From NCBI RefSeq assembly GCF_903819215.1, contig NZ_CAIJCT010000016.1: DNA of 64,000 nt; one strand, given 5' to 3'. Under the pieces are notes generated by a model. That model was not told where the DNA came from. It made no database searches and saw only the letters and a list, made by a program, of their open reading frames with translations. Position 1 is the first letter of the stretch. The number at the start of each line of letters is the position of its first letter. The position numbers were made by a program, and so were the translations under genes. Shown here piece by piece: positions 51,743 to 60,865 of the stretch. Source of the DNA: Aedoeadaptatus coxii (lineage in GTDB: Bacteria; Bacillota; Clostridia; Tissierellales; Peptoniphilaceae).

Positions 51743-53378
51743 CTCCTTTATAAAAAATGGTGAGACACGAAAACCGATATATTTCCATAAGGGATTAAAT
51801 GTAGTAATGGGCAATGATACTGGAGCAAACTCTATCGGCAAATCCACTTTTCTGATGATTATAGATTTCGTCTTTGGCGGTGAAGACTACATAAATAAAT
51901 CTGTGGATACTCAAGAGGAAGTAGGAACACATTCATTTGAATTTATTTTTGAGTTTAATAATGAAAGTTATTATTTTTCTAGGTCAACCGAAGATTTCAC
52001 AAAAATAACTGTTTGTGATTCTAATTTCAGCCCTTTACAAGATATTAGCATTGATGATTACAATAAGTTTCTAGCCGACAAATATCATTTAAATTTACCC
52101 GGCTTAACATTTCGAGGTGCTGTAAGTAAATTTTTTAGAATCTATGGTAGAGATACTTGTGATGAAAACCACCCTCTAAAATCTGCTCTTAGAGAACCTG
52201 ACTCAGCTGCTATTGATGGCATGATTAAATTATTTAACAAATATTCAATAATTGCTGATAAGAAAAAAGCCTATGAAGATGCAAAAGATGAAGAAAGTGT
52301 ATTTAAGAAAGCTAGAAAATATGAGTTTATTCTATCTGTGAATAATAAAAAAAGCTTTGAGGAAAATAGAAAAAGAATAGATGAATTGCAGAGTGAATTA
52401 ATAGATCTGTCAAATGATAGTTCTGACGGACTACTAGAAATAGATTCGTTAAGAGCTAAAGAAATTGCTAATCTCAGAATAAATTTATCACATTACAAAA
52501 GACAAAAAGCTCTCATCAGCTCTCAACTCAAAAGTGCTGAGATGGATAAAAATTTTAGTAAAGCATCATATCAGAATGACTATGAGCAACTTTTGGAATT
52601 TTTCCCTGAAATAAATCAAAAGCGTTTAGAAGAAATTGAAACTTTTCATAGAAAAATTTCTAGAATCCTCAATAAAGAATTTAAAGAAAACGAAGAAAAC
52701 CTATTAAATCTTCTTGAGATTACAAATTCAAAAATTCAGGAACTTGAATCACAAGTAAAGGATCAGAAGTCCCTTCCGAATGTTGCGCAAGCTATACTAG
52801 AAAAATACTCAAAAATCCAAAATGAACTTACAAACCTAAAAAAAGCGAATGATAATTTTATAAAATCCGATGAATTAAAAGCAAAAAAAGACGCTCTTAA
52901 ATCTGCACTTGATAATCTAATCATAGATGTGATTGCTCAATTCCAAGCAGAGTTAAATAACCAAATGCATCAGTTAAATGACGAGATTTACAACGGAAAG
53001 AAAACCTCTCCCACACTAAATATCTCAGATGCAAACCATTATAAATTTTTTACACCTAAAGATGGTGGTACCGGTTCAAAATACAAAGGTCTCGTTCTTT
53101 TTGACTTAGCAGTGATGGAACTAACAAGATTACCTGTAATCATTCATGACTCTATTTTGCTAAAACAAATTGAAGACTATGCATTAGAGAAAATATTACA
53201 ACTTTATACAAATACAAACAAACAGGTCTTTATTGCTCTTGATAAAGGAGCTTCCTACACTGAAGAAGCACAAAAAACATTAAAACAAAATACCGTATTA
53301 ACTTTAGAACCTGGAGGATCCGAACTATTTGGTAGGGCTTGGAATGAAATTGCACCTAACCACGAGGAGAGTAAATGA
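51720..53378 (+). CDS. SMC-like ATPase with DUF2326 domain (ABC-3C ATPase)
   Basis: 552 residues. N-terminal P-loop NDTGANSIGKSTFLMIIDFV (near 32), a long coiled coil (about 180-420), and a C-terminal DUF2326 domain with VLFDLAVMELTRLPVIIHDS as Walker B-like region (near 465). ATG at 51720 has GAGGAGGTGA and lies 23 bases inside the middle-component gene. As in Rad50/SMC-type proteins it probably senses DNA ends or structures and controls the effector. Confidence 0.88.
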   Translation: MLKMIKSDSFIKNGETRKPIYFHKGLNVVMGNDTGANSIGKSTFLMIIDFVFGGEDYINKSVDTQEEVGTHSFEFIFEFNNESYYFSRSTEDFTKITVCDSNFSPLQDISIDDYNKFLADKYHLNLPGLTFRGAVSKFFRIYGRDTCDENHPLKSALREPDSAAIDGMIKLFNKYSIIADKKKAYEDAKDEESVFKKARKYEFILSVNNKKSFEENRKRIDELQSELIDLSNDSSDGLLEIDSLRAKEIANLRINLSHYKRQKALISSQLKSAEMDKNFSKASYQNDYEQLLEFFPEINQKRLEEIETFHRKISRILNKEFKENEENLLNLLEITNSKIQELESQVKDQKSLPNVAQAILEKYSKIQNELTNLKKANDNFIKSDELKAKKDALKSALDNLIIDVIAQFQAELNNQMHQLNDEIYNGKKTSPTLNISDANHYKFFTPKDGGTGSKYKGLVLFDLAVMELTRLPVIIHDSILLKQIEDYALEKILQLYTNTNKQVFIALDKGASYTEEAQKTLKQNTVLTLEPGGSELFGRAWNEIAPNHEESK

Positions 53379-53590
53379 TGAAAAAAATTAGCTACAACAA
53401 GCTATGGAAGTTATTAATTGACAAGAATATGTATCGCAAAGACCTACAAGAGCTTGCCGGTATCAGTGCTGCCTCTATAGCAAAGCTGGGCAAAGGTGGA
53501 AATATTACCACTGATGTTCTATTAAAAATTTGCGAAGCATTAGATTGTAATTTGGAAGATATAATTGAAACAATTGAGGAGGATAAATAA
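53375..53590 (+). CDS. XRE/Cro-type DNA-binding protein, possible controller
   Basis: 71 residues; helix-turn-helix of the Cro/CI type: MYRKDLQELAGISAASIAKL, then TDVLLKICEALDCNLEDIIE. Starts with ATGATG overlapping the ATPase stop by 4 bases and is followed by the restriction gene one base after its stop. Its size and place resemble C (controller) proteins of restriction-modification systems. Palindromes at 50129-50150 and 56578-56602 are candidate sites. Confidence 0.88.
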   Translation: MMKKISYNKLWKLLIDKNMYRKDLQELAGISAASIAKLGKGGNITTDVLLKICEALDCNLEDIIETIEEDK

Positions 53591-53591
53591 T

Positions 53592-54437
53592 ATGGAAAAA
53601 ACAAAAAATGCTAGCATCTATTTCCAACAAATAGATGATGAACTTAATTCTTATAGAACTGGTACTCTAATCAACTCCACATTAGAAAAGGTGATGCAGA
53701 GTATTACCACTCAAATCCCATATCATGAATTTTCTGTTGAAGAAAAGGTTAATTTATCACAACACATATTAACCATTTTAACGAAAGATGAAAGGAAACT
53801 TCTAGCTAAAAATCTTTTACAAGAACAAGTTGTTGAGCAAAGAATGCTTCTAAATCATTGGAGCACAATTACTGCCCAATCATCACAAATTGATACGGGA
53901 TATATTGCACAACATCTTGTGTCTTTGCAAACTCAAATTCCCGGTCAAGGAATGCGTGGTAAAGGTGATGATCTTTCAGATGGCTCTGAAGTAAAAAGTG
54001 CAAATTTTTTAGATTCACTGGATAAAAAAGGAGCTACTGCCCCTAGATGGAATTTCACTGCGATAACTAGAGATATCATGGAAAGATTTTTAACTTATCC
54101 AGCTGTATATTTATTATCTATGGATTTAAATACTAAAAATTCTTTCAGAACACGTATTTGGAAAGTAGATGTAACGCAACATACTATTTTAAGAAAGCGA
54201 TATATAGAGTGGATGAATGTTTTAGGCTATCCAAAATTCAATTCCAACTCCGAGCAATCAGTAAATTTCCAACTTTTCCCTCCTAAAAATAAGTCTAGTG
54301 AAACGTTCGCTCGTCATGGTAATGGAAGATCAAATGGGTTTCCTAAATTGGAAATTGAACTAGAAAATACTACAGGTTCTGAATTAATTTTTCAAGCTGA
54401 TGAAGTTAACGGTGAAATTATAATTACCAAATTTTAA
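53592..54437 (+). CDS. MamI-like type II restriction endonuclease
   Basis: 281 residues from ATG 53592 (GAGGAGGATAAAT site). The likely PD-(D/E)XK core is GKGDDLSDGSEVKSANFLDS (near 132-150), with Asp, Glu and Lys for metal binding. Overall it resembles the MamI family (R.MamI cuts GATNNNNATC, from memory); recognition here is unknown. It is the last gene of the five-gene operon and converges on the methylase gene, with a terminator between. Confidence 0.82.
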   Translation: MEKTKNASIYFQQIDDELNSYRTGTLINSTLEKVMQSITTQIPYHEFSVEEKVNLSQHILTILTKDERKLLAKNLLQEQVVEQRMLLNHWSTITAQSSQIDTGYIAQHLVSLQTQIPGQGMRGKGDDLSDGSEVKSANFLDSLDKKGATAPRWNFTAITRDIMERFLTYPAVYLLSMDLNTKNSFRTRIWKVDVTQHTILRKRYIEWMNVLGYPKFNSNSEQSVNFQLFPPKNKSSETFARHGNGRSNGFPKLEIELENTTGSELIFQADEVNGEIIITKF

Positions 54438-54439
54438 AC

Positions 54440-54477
54440 TTAAACGGCAGTAAGTAAATTTACTTACTGCCGTTTAA
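54440..54477. terminator. Perfect 38-bp palindrome between convergent genes
   Basis: TTAAACGGCAGTAAGTAAA and its exact reverse complement abut at 54458/54459. It lies between the stop of the restriction gene (54437) and the stop of the methylase gene (54480), so it is most simply a two-way terminator. Absence of any loop and of mismatches is unusual. Confidence 0.8.
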
Positions 54478-54479
54478 AT

Positions 54480-56522
54480 TTATATAAGACCTTCTAAAAA
54501 ATCAAGACTACTTTCTAAGTTATTGTCTGCTTGATATTTTGTAGTTATATCAGTCTTGATCATTTCTGAAATATTGTTCATTTTAGATAAAGCCTCTGTA
54601 GTAATTGGAAAAGGAATTAAAATTTCAGATAATTGCTCACTCTTAATCCTATTATGTGAAGAAGATGTTCCAGATGTTAAATTTTCAATCTGTCTTGAAA
54701 CATAAGATGTTTTTAACATCATACAAATTACAAAGCCATCTAATTCATCTTTAGGTCTTAAAATTTCAAATTCATTCGAGCATACAAGCTTATGTGTAAA
54801 AGGTGGAATTACAGCCATTCTTGGAATCCTAGGATTAATTTTAGAGAAAATTATATCTCCCTCAAAACATTCCCTTCCTTTTGATATTGGTTCAAAAGTT
54901 TTTACCAATTTAAAATCAATAGTACTGTCGGGATTTACATGTAAAACACTTATATGTTTAATATCGTTGCTAACAAAATAACTTTTTCTTCCTTTGGTTT
55001 CAAAGTCTACAACATCCCCAAGTTTTTTTAGCTCAAATCCTTCCGTATTCATATTATTCATGGAATATATAATTTCCATTCGTTTTGCACTATAAAATGT
55101 AGGATTTAATACATTGTCAATTAGCTCTGAATATAATATTTGAGTTAAAGAAGGTGAGCTAGATAGTATTAGTTCTCTAGAATTATTTTTGTTATAGCTA
55201 ACCGCTAATTCCTCCATTTCATTTTTTCCTTTTAAAATTTTAACTGGCACACCATTTCTTTCTTTAACAATGTACCCAATTTCGTCACAAACACCCATTT
55301 TTATTTTATGTTTTTTTTCAGGTGTTCTATTTGTAAGATATAGAACGGAAGTTTTAGTTCTCGTACCAGCCTGCGCAAAAGTAACCGCAGGCATCTGGAT
55401 GACAGCATTTATTGTGAAGTTTTCAATTAAATATTGTCTAAGTTTAATGTTAATTCCTTTTGCCGAAAAAATACTATCTGGAAGAACTATAGCGAGTTTT
55501 CCATTTGGTTTTAACAAGCTCAGACATTTCATAAGCATCAATATTTCAGATGAAATGCTACCTGCAGTTACTCCTAAAAAGTCGATATTTTCAAATCCTT
55601 CAATATTTAAATCACTAAAGTCATACTCAGCTCCAAATGGCGGATTAGTAAAAATAAAATCTACCTGTCCCCTTTGGCTATCTATAAAAGAACTTCCTGA
55701 AATACTATTCCCTAGATGTATATTTTGAGAATTCGCCCCAAAAAGAAGTGTATTGATTTTTGATAGTCGAACCATTCTGTCAACTTTATCTTGTCCAAGT
55801 ATCCCATGAGATAAAAAATACTCTGATTTTTTTTCTAATTGATATGGAAGTTCAGTTGACTCTTTCAGATAATTTAAGTACCTTCTTCCACTTTCAACTA
55901 ATAGCGTACCGACTCCACAAGTAGGATCCAGTATAACAAAATCTTTATATCTCTCTGCTTCAAAATAACCTTCTTGTTTAAAATCATTAAATACCATGTC
56001 TAATATAGGGGCTGTAATTTCAGCAGGAGTCATGTACTGAGCATCTTCTTTATTGTTTCTAAAATTATCCCTAACAAAATGCCCAAAACATTCATTCAAT
56101 ATATCAAAATCAGATATTTTTTCATTTTCTATCAAGTATATAAAATCTATTTTTTCAATTTCAGAAATTAATCTCTCCGCTAGCAAATTTTCTGTTTCTT
56201 GAATATTCAATGATGGATTTGATCCAAAAATACTCGTGCCATCATCATTAATAAACAGTTCTATTTTTGAGATTTTATCAAAAGCGATTCGTAAAGCCTT
56301 AGCGATATGTACATCATCCCCGAACTGTTCCAATGAAATTTTTTTAATACTCATTAACGAAAACCTATATCCCTGTAAAGCATCGTAATAGGCCAACATA
56401 ATCAGTTTAACTATTTCATCTAGCTTTGCGTTCGAATCATCAATTCTCCCATAGCTATGAAATACTTCTCTTAGATTTAGTAATATTTCATAAAATAATT
56501 TATAATTTACTCCTACGTTCAT
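54480..56522 (-). CDS. N6-adenine methyltransferase with fused specificity domain
   Basis: 680 residues from ATG 56522; the upstream ATG at 56537 overlaps the GAGGAGAGA site. HsdM-like methylase: SAM motif LDPTCGVGTLLVESGRRYL (near 200), catalytic FIFTNPPFGAEYDF (near 280). From about residue 495 a target-recognition half like one TRD of type I HsdS (LKKLGDVVDFETKGRKSYFV; SGTSSSHNRIKSEQLSEILI). It should protect host DNA from the MamI-like enzyme, convergently encoded. A single TRD in a fused chain suggests that a dimer reads a symmetric split site, as GATN4ATC would be. Confidence 0.88.
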   Translation of the reverse strand: MNVGVNYKLFYEILLNLREVFHSYGRIDDSNAKLDEIVKLIMLAYYDALQGYRFSLMSIKKISLEQFGDDVHIAKALRIAFDKISKIELFINDDGTSIFGSNPSLNIQETENLLAERLISEIEKIDFIYLIENEKISDFDILNECFGHFVRDNFRNNKEDAQYMTPAEITAPILDMVFNDFKQEGYFEAERYKDFVILDPTCGVGTLLVESGRRYLNYLKESTELPYQLEKKSEYFLSHGILGQDKVDRMVRLSKINTLLFGANSQNIHLGNSISGSSFIDSQRGQVDFIFTNPPFGAEYDFSDLNIEGFENIDFLGVTAGSISSEILMLMKCLSLLKPNGKLAIVLPDSIFSAKGINIKLRQYLIENFTINAVIQMPAVTFAQAGTRTKTSVLYLTNRTPEKKHKIKMGVCDEIGYIVKERNGVPVKILKGKNEMEELAVSYNKNNSRELILSSSPSLTQILYSELIDNVLNPTFYSAKRMEIIYSMNNMNTEGFELKKLGDVVDFETKGRKSYFVSNDIKHISVLHVNPDSTIDFKLVKTFEPISKGRECFEGDIIFSKINPRIPRMAVIPPFTHKLVCSNEFEILRPKDELDGFVICMMLKTSYVSRQIENLTSGTSSSHNRIKSEQLSEILIPFPITTEALSKMNNISEMIKTDITTKYQADNNLESSLDFLEGLI

Positions 56523-56577
56523 CAAATCTCTCCTCATCTTGATTTATGACTATAATTCACCTTATATTTTCGTGGAT

Positions 56578-56602
56578 AAATTGTGTATTGTGCACAATTT
56601 AA
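56578..56602. promoter_or_regulatory. Perfect inverted repeat in the methylase promoter
   Basis: TAAATTGTG (56578-56586) and CACAATTTA (56594-56602), nine pairs around a 7-base spacer, about 55 bases upstream of the methylase start. A likely operator, possibly for the small XRE protein or for methylase self-control. Confidence 0.55.
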
Positions 56603-57214
56603 ATTCATTTAGTTGTCAGAATTTATTATATCATAATCGCTCGCCAAATTCAAGATGCATATCTGAAATTAAGATGTCTATCTTAGTATATCCTATTCTA
56701 CATATTGTTTGCATCTAAAAAATGTGTATTATATTTTTATACTTTCTATTAAATTATACGATTTTGCCAAGGTCAGAGTCCATTTGACCTTATGCGATTT
56801 CTTTAACATTTCTCATCAAACAACCTCCTTTGCTTACATACATCACTCCAAAAATTTTAGAAGTCAAGTGTTAATACAAGTTGATACCCCTCTTTAAAAA
56901 AACTAAATAAAAAAAGACACCCTTAGCATAGGTATTCAAAACTTGAACTATGAATAATAAATTGTTTATGTATCAACAATAGGGTTAATTCATCTTAAAG
57001 CGTGTATTTTAAAGGATTTTGGAGTATTAGGAGTGTAAAGAATTGTATTATTTTCGTAGTAGTCATATCTTCTCCATACGATACAGCATCTATACATCCG
57101 CATAAAACACTCAATTTTCAAGCTGGGTGCAAGTGGGTGCATTTTTGCAAATATCCATTCTGTCTTGTCGACCTTTTTCTGTCGATAAGTTTCCACACAC
57201 CTATTTTATAGTCC
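56603..57214. other. AT-rich gap between defence island and rumA
   Basis: No gene can be supported. Short frames on both strands lack ribosome sites and known motifs. There is a near-perfect inverted repeat CTTGTCGAC/GTCGATAAG around 57163-57188 and a GGGTGCAA/GGGTGCAT direct repeat near 57125-57141. The region probably includes the end of the integrated element. Confidence 0.4.
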
Positions 57215-57222
57215 AAAAAACA

Positions 57223-57274
57223 AGGCTTATTCCAGCCCACCGATACCTTTTAACGATAGCACTGGAAGAAGCCT
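57223..57274 (-). terminator. Terminator downstream of rumA
   Basis: AGGCTTCTTCCAG and CTGGAATAAGCCT (minus strand, one mismatch in 13 pairs), then TTGTTTTTTGG. It lies 19 bases after the rumA stop. The loop is long (26 bases) with internal pairing. Confidence 0.7.
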
Positions 57275-57292
57275 ATAATTTCTACACTTTAT

Positions 57293-58633
57293 TTACTTAG
57301 CGGGTGCAACTCTTGACATCAATACGACACTCTCCACATGTGCCGTTCTCGGGAATTGGTCCACGGCCTCCAGGTGTTCCACTTTGTATCCGCTCGCTTC
57401 GAGGATTTCGATGTCTCTTTTTTGCGTCACGGGATTGCAGCTGATGTAGAGTATGCGTGGGGCGTTTAATGCGGCCAGTTTGTCGATGGCTCTCGGGTGG
57501 ATGCCGTCGCGAGGCGGATCCACGACGAGGAGATCGGGGCGCGTGGTAAGGGTATCGATAAGCTCCAGTACGTCGCCGGCGAGGAAGCGTGCGTTTTCGA
57601 TGCCATTGGCTTTTGCCGCGCGATTGGCATCCTCTACGGCGGATTCCACGATTTCGATGCCGATAACTTCTTTCGCTTCCTGCGCGAGGATTTGACCGAT
57701 GGTTCCCGTGCCGGAATATAAATCGTAGACCACGCCTTTTTCTCTGCCGGCCAGGGCGCGGGCTTTTTCGTAAATTAATTTCGCCGTATCGGGATTGGGT
57801 TGGAAGAAAGAAAAGGGCGCGATTTGAAAGTTTAAATCCAACAGACGTTCTTCTAAGTAATCATCCCCTACCAGGCGGAGAATTTTTTCCGGCTTTATGG
57901 CATCCGCCCAATCGTCTGAAATGGTGTGATAAATGCTGGCGATGGTACCTTTCAGATTTAAGCTTTGCAAGAATGTAACAAAATCGTCTTCATCTACAGG
58001 ATCCGACGTGGTCACCAAGTTCACGAGGTACGTGTCCGTGGCGCGGGCATGGCGCACCACGAGATAACGCAAAGTGCCCTCGTGGCGCATACGATGATAA
58101 AAGGGCGTGTTACGTTCGCGGAAATAACGCTCCACTTCCGCGCGAATGGTTTCCATATCCTCGGGCACCAGGAGACAACCTGAAGTAGAGACTATGTCGT
58201 AAAATCCTTTTTTGTGATGAAGGCCGAGGGTTAAGGGGCCTCCCTTTTCCTCGTCGCCGAAAGTGTATTCCATTTTGTTGCGGTAATGGTAAGTTTGCGG
58301 CGCCATGGTATAGGGCATATCCCGTCCGTAAAGATCGTCGAGCATTTCCTTTTTAAGCGTCGACTCCTTTTCGTAGCTTATGGTCTGATACATACAGCCG
58401 CCGCAAATGGAAGCGTGGGGGCAATCGGGGGCAGTTTCCATAGGCGACGGCGCCAAGGTTTCCACGATTTTTCCCTTTTTATTGTTTGCACGATTGCGCG
58501 TGATGCGCACGCCTACTTTTTGTCCGGGCAAACCGCCTTTTACGTGAATCTCCGTGCCGTCTTCCGTTTTTACTACGGAACGATTGGGGAAATGACGCTC
58601 TACAATCTCGCCTACTCTATACTTCTTTGCCAT
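57293..58633 (-). CDS. rumA: 23S rRNA (uracil-5-)-methyltransferase, RumA/RlmD-type
   Basis: 446 residues from ATG 58633 (AAAAGGAGGCATT site). N-terminal TRAM domain (to about 60), iron-sulphur cysteines CPHASICGGC (near 70), SAM motif YDLYSGTGTIG (near 295), VVDPPRDG (near 362) and catalytic Cys in ISCNPVT (near 388). It methylates U in 23S rRNA (RlmCD/RlmD type) or possibly tRNA. GC-rich codon use holds until about HVESVV (57343-57323); the last codons and downstream sequence are AT-rich, which fits an element integrated at the 3' end that rebuilt the C-terminus. Confidence 0.93.
   Translation of the reverse strand: MAKKYRVGEIVERHFPNRSVVKTEDGTEIHVKGGLPGQKVGVRITRNRANNKKGKIVETLAPSPMETAPDCPHASICGGCMYQTISYEKESTLKKEMLDDLYGRDMPYTMAPQTYHYRNKMEYTFGDEEKGGPLTLGLHHKKGFYDIVSTSGCLLVPEDMETIRAEVERYFRERNTPFYHRMRHEGTLRYLVVRHARATDTYLVNLVTTSDPVDEDDFVTFLQSLNLKGTIASIYHTISDDWADAIKPEKILRLVGDDYLEERLLDLNFQIAPFSFFQPNPDTAKLIYEKARALAGREKGVVYDLYSGTGTIGQILAQEAKEVIGIEIVESAVEDANRAAKANGIENARFLAGDVLELIDTLTTRPDLLVVDPPRDGIHPRAIDKLAALNAPRILYISCNPVTQKRDIEILEASGYKVEHLEAVDQFPRTAHVESVVLMSRVAPAK
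57323..57343. other. Putative attachment-site region in the 3' end of rumA
   Basis: Codons for AHVESVV near the end of rumA. As I recall, rum-targeting mobile elements and Phi-m46.1-like phages use the matching codons for their core site, and base composition shifts here from GC-rich to AT-rich. No second copy of this core was found in the window, so the other end is probably to the left of base 1 or has diverged. Confidence 0.45.
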
Positions 58634-58714
58634 AATGCCTCCTTTTCTGTTGCCCATATTATACCATGGATGGGTGAACTACCTTTTTGAGGGTAAGTAT
58701 TTATCGGTGATATT

Positions 58715-60121
58715 ATGTTTAATTTTGACAATTCTTACGAAAGGCTGCCCGGTGCTTTTTTCCGCAAGGTGGATCCAACGCCGGTAGCGCAGCCTTCTTT
58801 TTTTATAACGAATCCTTCGCTCGCCGAGGCGTTGGGTTTAGACTCCGATGAACTTTTTTCTAATGAGGGGTTAAATGTTTTAAGCGGCAATAAGATGCCG
58901 GAGGGGGCGTCGTCTATCGCCATGGCCTATATGGGTCACCAGTTCGGCTACCCTGCCATCTTAGGCGACGGCCGCGCTATTTTAATCGGCGAGCAGATCA
59001 CGCCCAATGGCGAACGGTGCGATATTCAGCTGAAGGGCGCCGGCCGCACGGATTTTTCCCGGGGCGGCGACGGCCGCGCGTGTCTCGGCCCCATGATCCG
59101 CGAATATATTATGAGCGAGGCTATGTACGCTTTAGGCGTGCCCACGACCCGCGCTCTCGCCGTTGTAAAAACGGGGCAACCCGTCTATCGGAGCCAAGAG
59201 GAAGAGGGCGCTGTTTTGACTCGGGTGGCGTCGAGCCATTTGCGTGTCGGCACTTTCGAATGGATTGCGAATATGGAGGGCGGCGATGTGGAAGCTCTTT
59301 TGGATTACGCCATCCGCCGTCACGATCTCGATCTCGCCGATTCGCCGGACAGGGCTTACAACTTTTTATGCCGGGTCGCCGAACGCCAGGGGAACCTCAT
59401 CGCCCAATGGATGGCTTTGGGTTTTGTTCACGGCGTCATGAACACGGACAATATGACGATCTCCGGAGAAACCATCGACTACGGGCCCTGCGCTTTTTTA
59501 GATGTCTTCGACCCGAAGACGGTGTTCAGCTCCATCGATCACTTCGGCCGCTATCGCTTTGAAAATCAAGGGCAGATCGGCATTTTTAATTTAGATAAAT
59601 TAGGGGTTGCCCTTTTCAGTCTTTTAGATAAAGATCCTACCCGTGCAGAAGAAAAAAAGAAAAGCGCCCTCAACCATTACGCCCGCACGTTTGAGACCGC
59701 TTATGTTAAAAAAATGGGCGAAAAATTGGGCTTTAAGGATATTTCCAAAGAGGACGAGCCTATGATTCGGGAGTTCCTCTCCATTCTCTACGACGACACG
59801 CTGGATTACACGGAGGCTTTTTTACGCATCACTTACGGCGATCAAAAAGAAAAGTGGTCGCCCGCTTTTCGTGGATTTTACGAAAAGCTCGCGGAAAAAA
59901 CCGGCGATGAAGGGCAATCTTTCCGCTTAAAAACGAATCCGGCGATTATTCCGAAAAATTATTTAGTGGAGCGGGCCATTCAGGAAGCGGAAGAAGGCGA
60001 CAGCAGCTTTTTGGTCCATTTCCTCGATCTTTTAAAAAATCCCTTCGCCCACAGCGAGGCGCAAAAGGCGCTGCGCACCGCGCCGGGCATCCCTCATTAC
60101 AAAACCTTCTGCGGCACCTAA
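58715..60121 (+). CDS. selO: SelO/YdiU family protein AMPylase
   Basis: 468 residues, close to E. coli YdiU (478). Pseudokinase-fold motifs: AMAYMGHQFGYPAILGDGRA, DIQLKGAGRTDFSRGGDGRA (nucleotide loop), and metal/catalytic HGVMNTDNMTISGETIDYGP. It transfers AMP to Ser/Thr/Tyr of target proteins in redox stress. The C-terminus ends YKTFCGT with one Cys, without selenocysteine. First gene right of rumA, divergently oriented. Confidence 0.94.
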   Translation: MFNFDNSYERLPGAFFRKVDPTPVAQPSFFITNPSLAEALGLDSDELFSNEGLNVLSGNKMPEGASSIAMAYMGHQFGYPAILGDGRAILIGEQITPNGERCDIQLKGAGRTDFSRGGDGRACLGPMIREYIMSEAMYALGVPTTRALAVVKTGQPVYRSQEEEGAVLTRVASSHLRVGTFEWIANMEGGDVEALLDYAIRRHDLDLADSPDRAYNFLCRVAERQGNLIAQWMALGFVHGVMNTDNMTISGETIDYGPCAFLDVFDPKTVFSSIDHFGRYRFENQGQIGIFNLDKLGVALFSLLDKDPTRAEEKKKSALNHYARTFETAYVKKMGEKLGFKDISKEDEPMIREFLSILYDDTLDYTEAFLRITYGDQKEKWSPAFRGFYEKLAEKTGDEGQSFRLKTNPAIIPKNYLVERAIQEAEEGDSSFLVHFLDLLKNPFAHSEAQKALRTAPGIPHYKTFCGT

Positions 60122-60187
60122 TGGTACGTTTCGGCGAGGGATTCTTCTATGGTACAATAAAGAAAATATAAAAAAGGATCTGACGCT

Positions 60188-60865
60188 ATGAATTACGAAC
60201 TGGGCATTGTGGGCGGCATGGGGCCTTTGGCTACCTCCGTTTTATTCGATTACATCGTCCGCCACACGGCCGCTACAAAAGACCAAGACCATATTAACGC
60301 CCTCATTTTAAATCACTCCACGCTCCCCGATCGAACGGATGTGATTTTACACGGCAAGGACGAAGATTTCCTCGACGCCGTCAAGGGCGACTTCGATATT
60401 TTAAATGATTTAAACGTTCCCCTGATCGCCTTCCCCTGCAACACGGGCCATTATTTTTTCGACGCCATGTCGAAAATGGCGAAGGGCAAGATCATCAACA
60501 TGATCGACGAGACTCTCGCCCGTTGTAAGGAAATGGGCGCAAAGAGCGTGGCCGTCTTCGCTACAGAAGGCACGCGCGCCACAAAGCTTTACGATCACTA
60601 CGCCGCTTTCCACGATCTCCGGGTGATCTACCCGACGGCGGAAGAGCAGGCGACGATTACGCGGATTATTTACGATGTAAAGGAGCTGGGCAAGACCCGC
60701 TTCCCCGAAATGGACGCCCTTCTCGACAAATACACGGAAGATGCCGTGGTGATTTTGGCATGTACGGAGCTTTCCACTTTGGGCATCGAAAGGGAACATG
60801 TGGTGGATACCACTCAGGTTTTAGGGGACGCTATTATTAAACGCTGCGGAAGAGAGAGGATGTAA
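60188..60865 (+). CDS. Aspartate/glutamate racemase
   Basis: 225 residues, GIVGGMGPLATSVLF at the start; the two catalytic cysteines lie in LIAFPCNTGHYFF (near 83) and VILACTELST (near 195). Interconverts L- and D-aspartate or glutamate. The following ligase gene starts at its stop codon (one-base overlap), so both likely work in one pathway; this is the pair layout of D-Asp cross-bridge synthesis in enterococci (Racfm-Aslfm, from memory). Confidence 0.92.
   Translation: MNYELGIVGGMGPLATSVLFDYIVRHTAATKDQDHINALILNHSTLPDRTDVILHGKDEDFLDAVKGDFDILNDLNVPLIAFPCNTGHYFFDAMSKMAKGKIINMIDETLARCKEMGAKSVAVFATEGTRATKLYDHYAAFHDLRVIYPTAEEQATITRIIYDVKELGKTRFPEMDALLDKYTEDAVVILACTELSTLGIEREHVVDTTQVLGDAIIKRCGRERM

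Noticed and set aside
56990..57196. 68-codon frame on the minus strand before rumA
   Set aside because: No ribosome site, no family and unusual composition; no better than random frames.
59017..59562. 181-codon frame overlapping selO
   Set aside because: Arg-rich translation of a GC-rich gene in another frame; selO is a full-length conserved protein.
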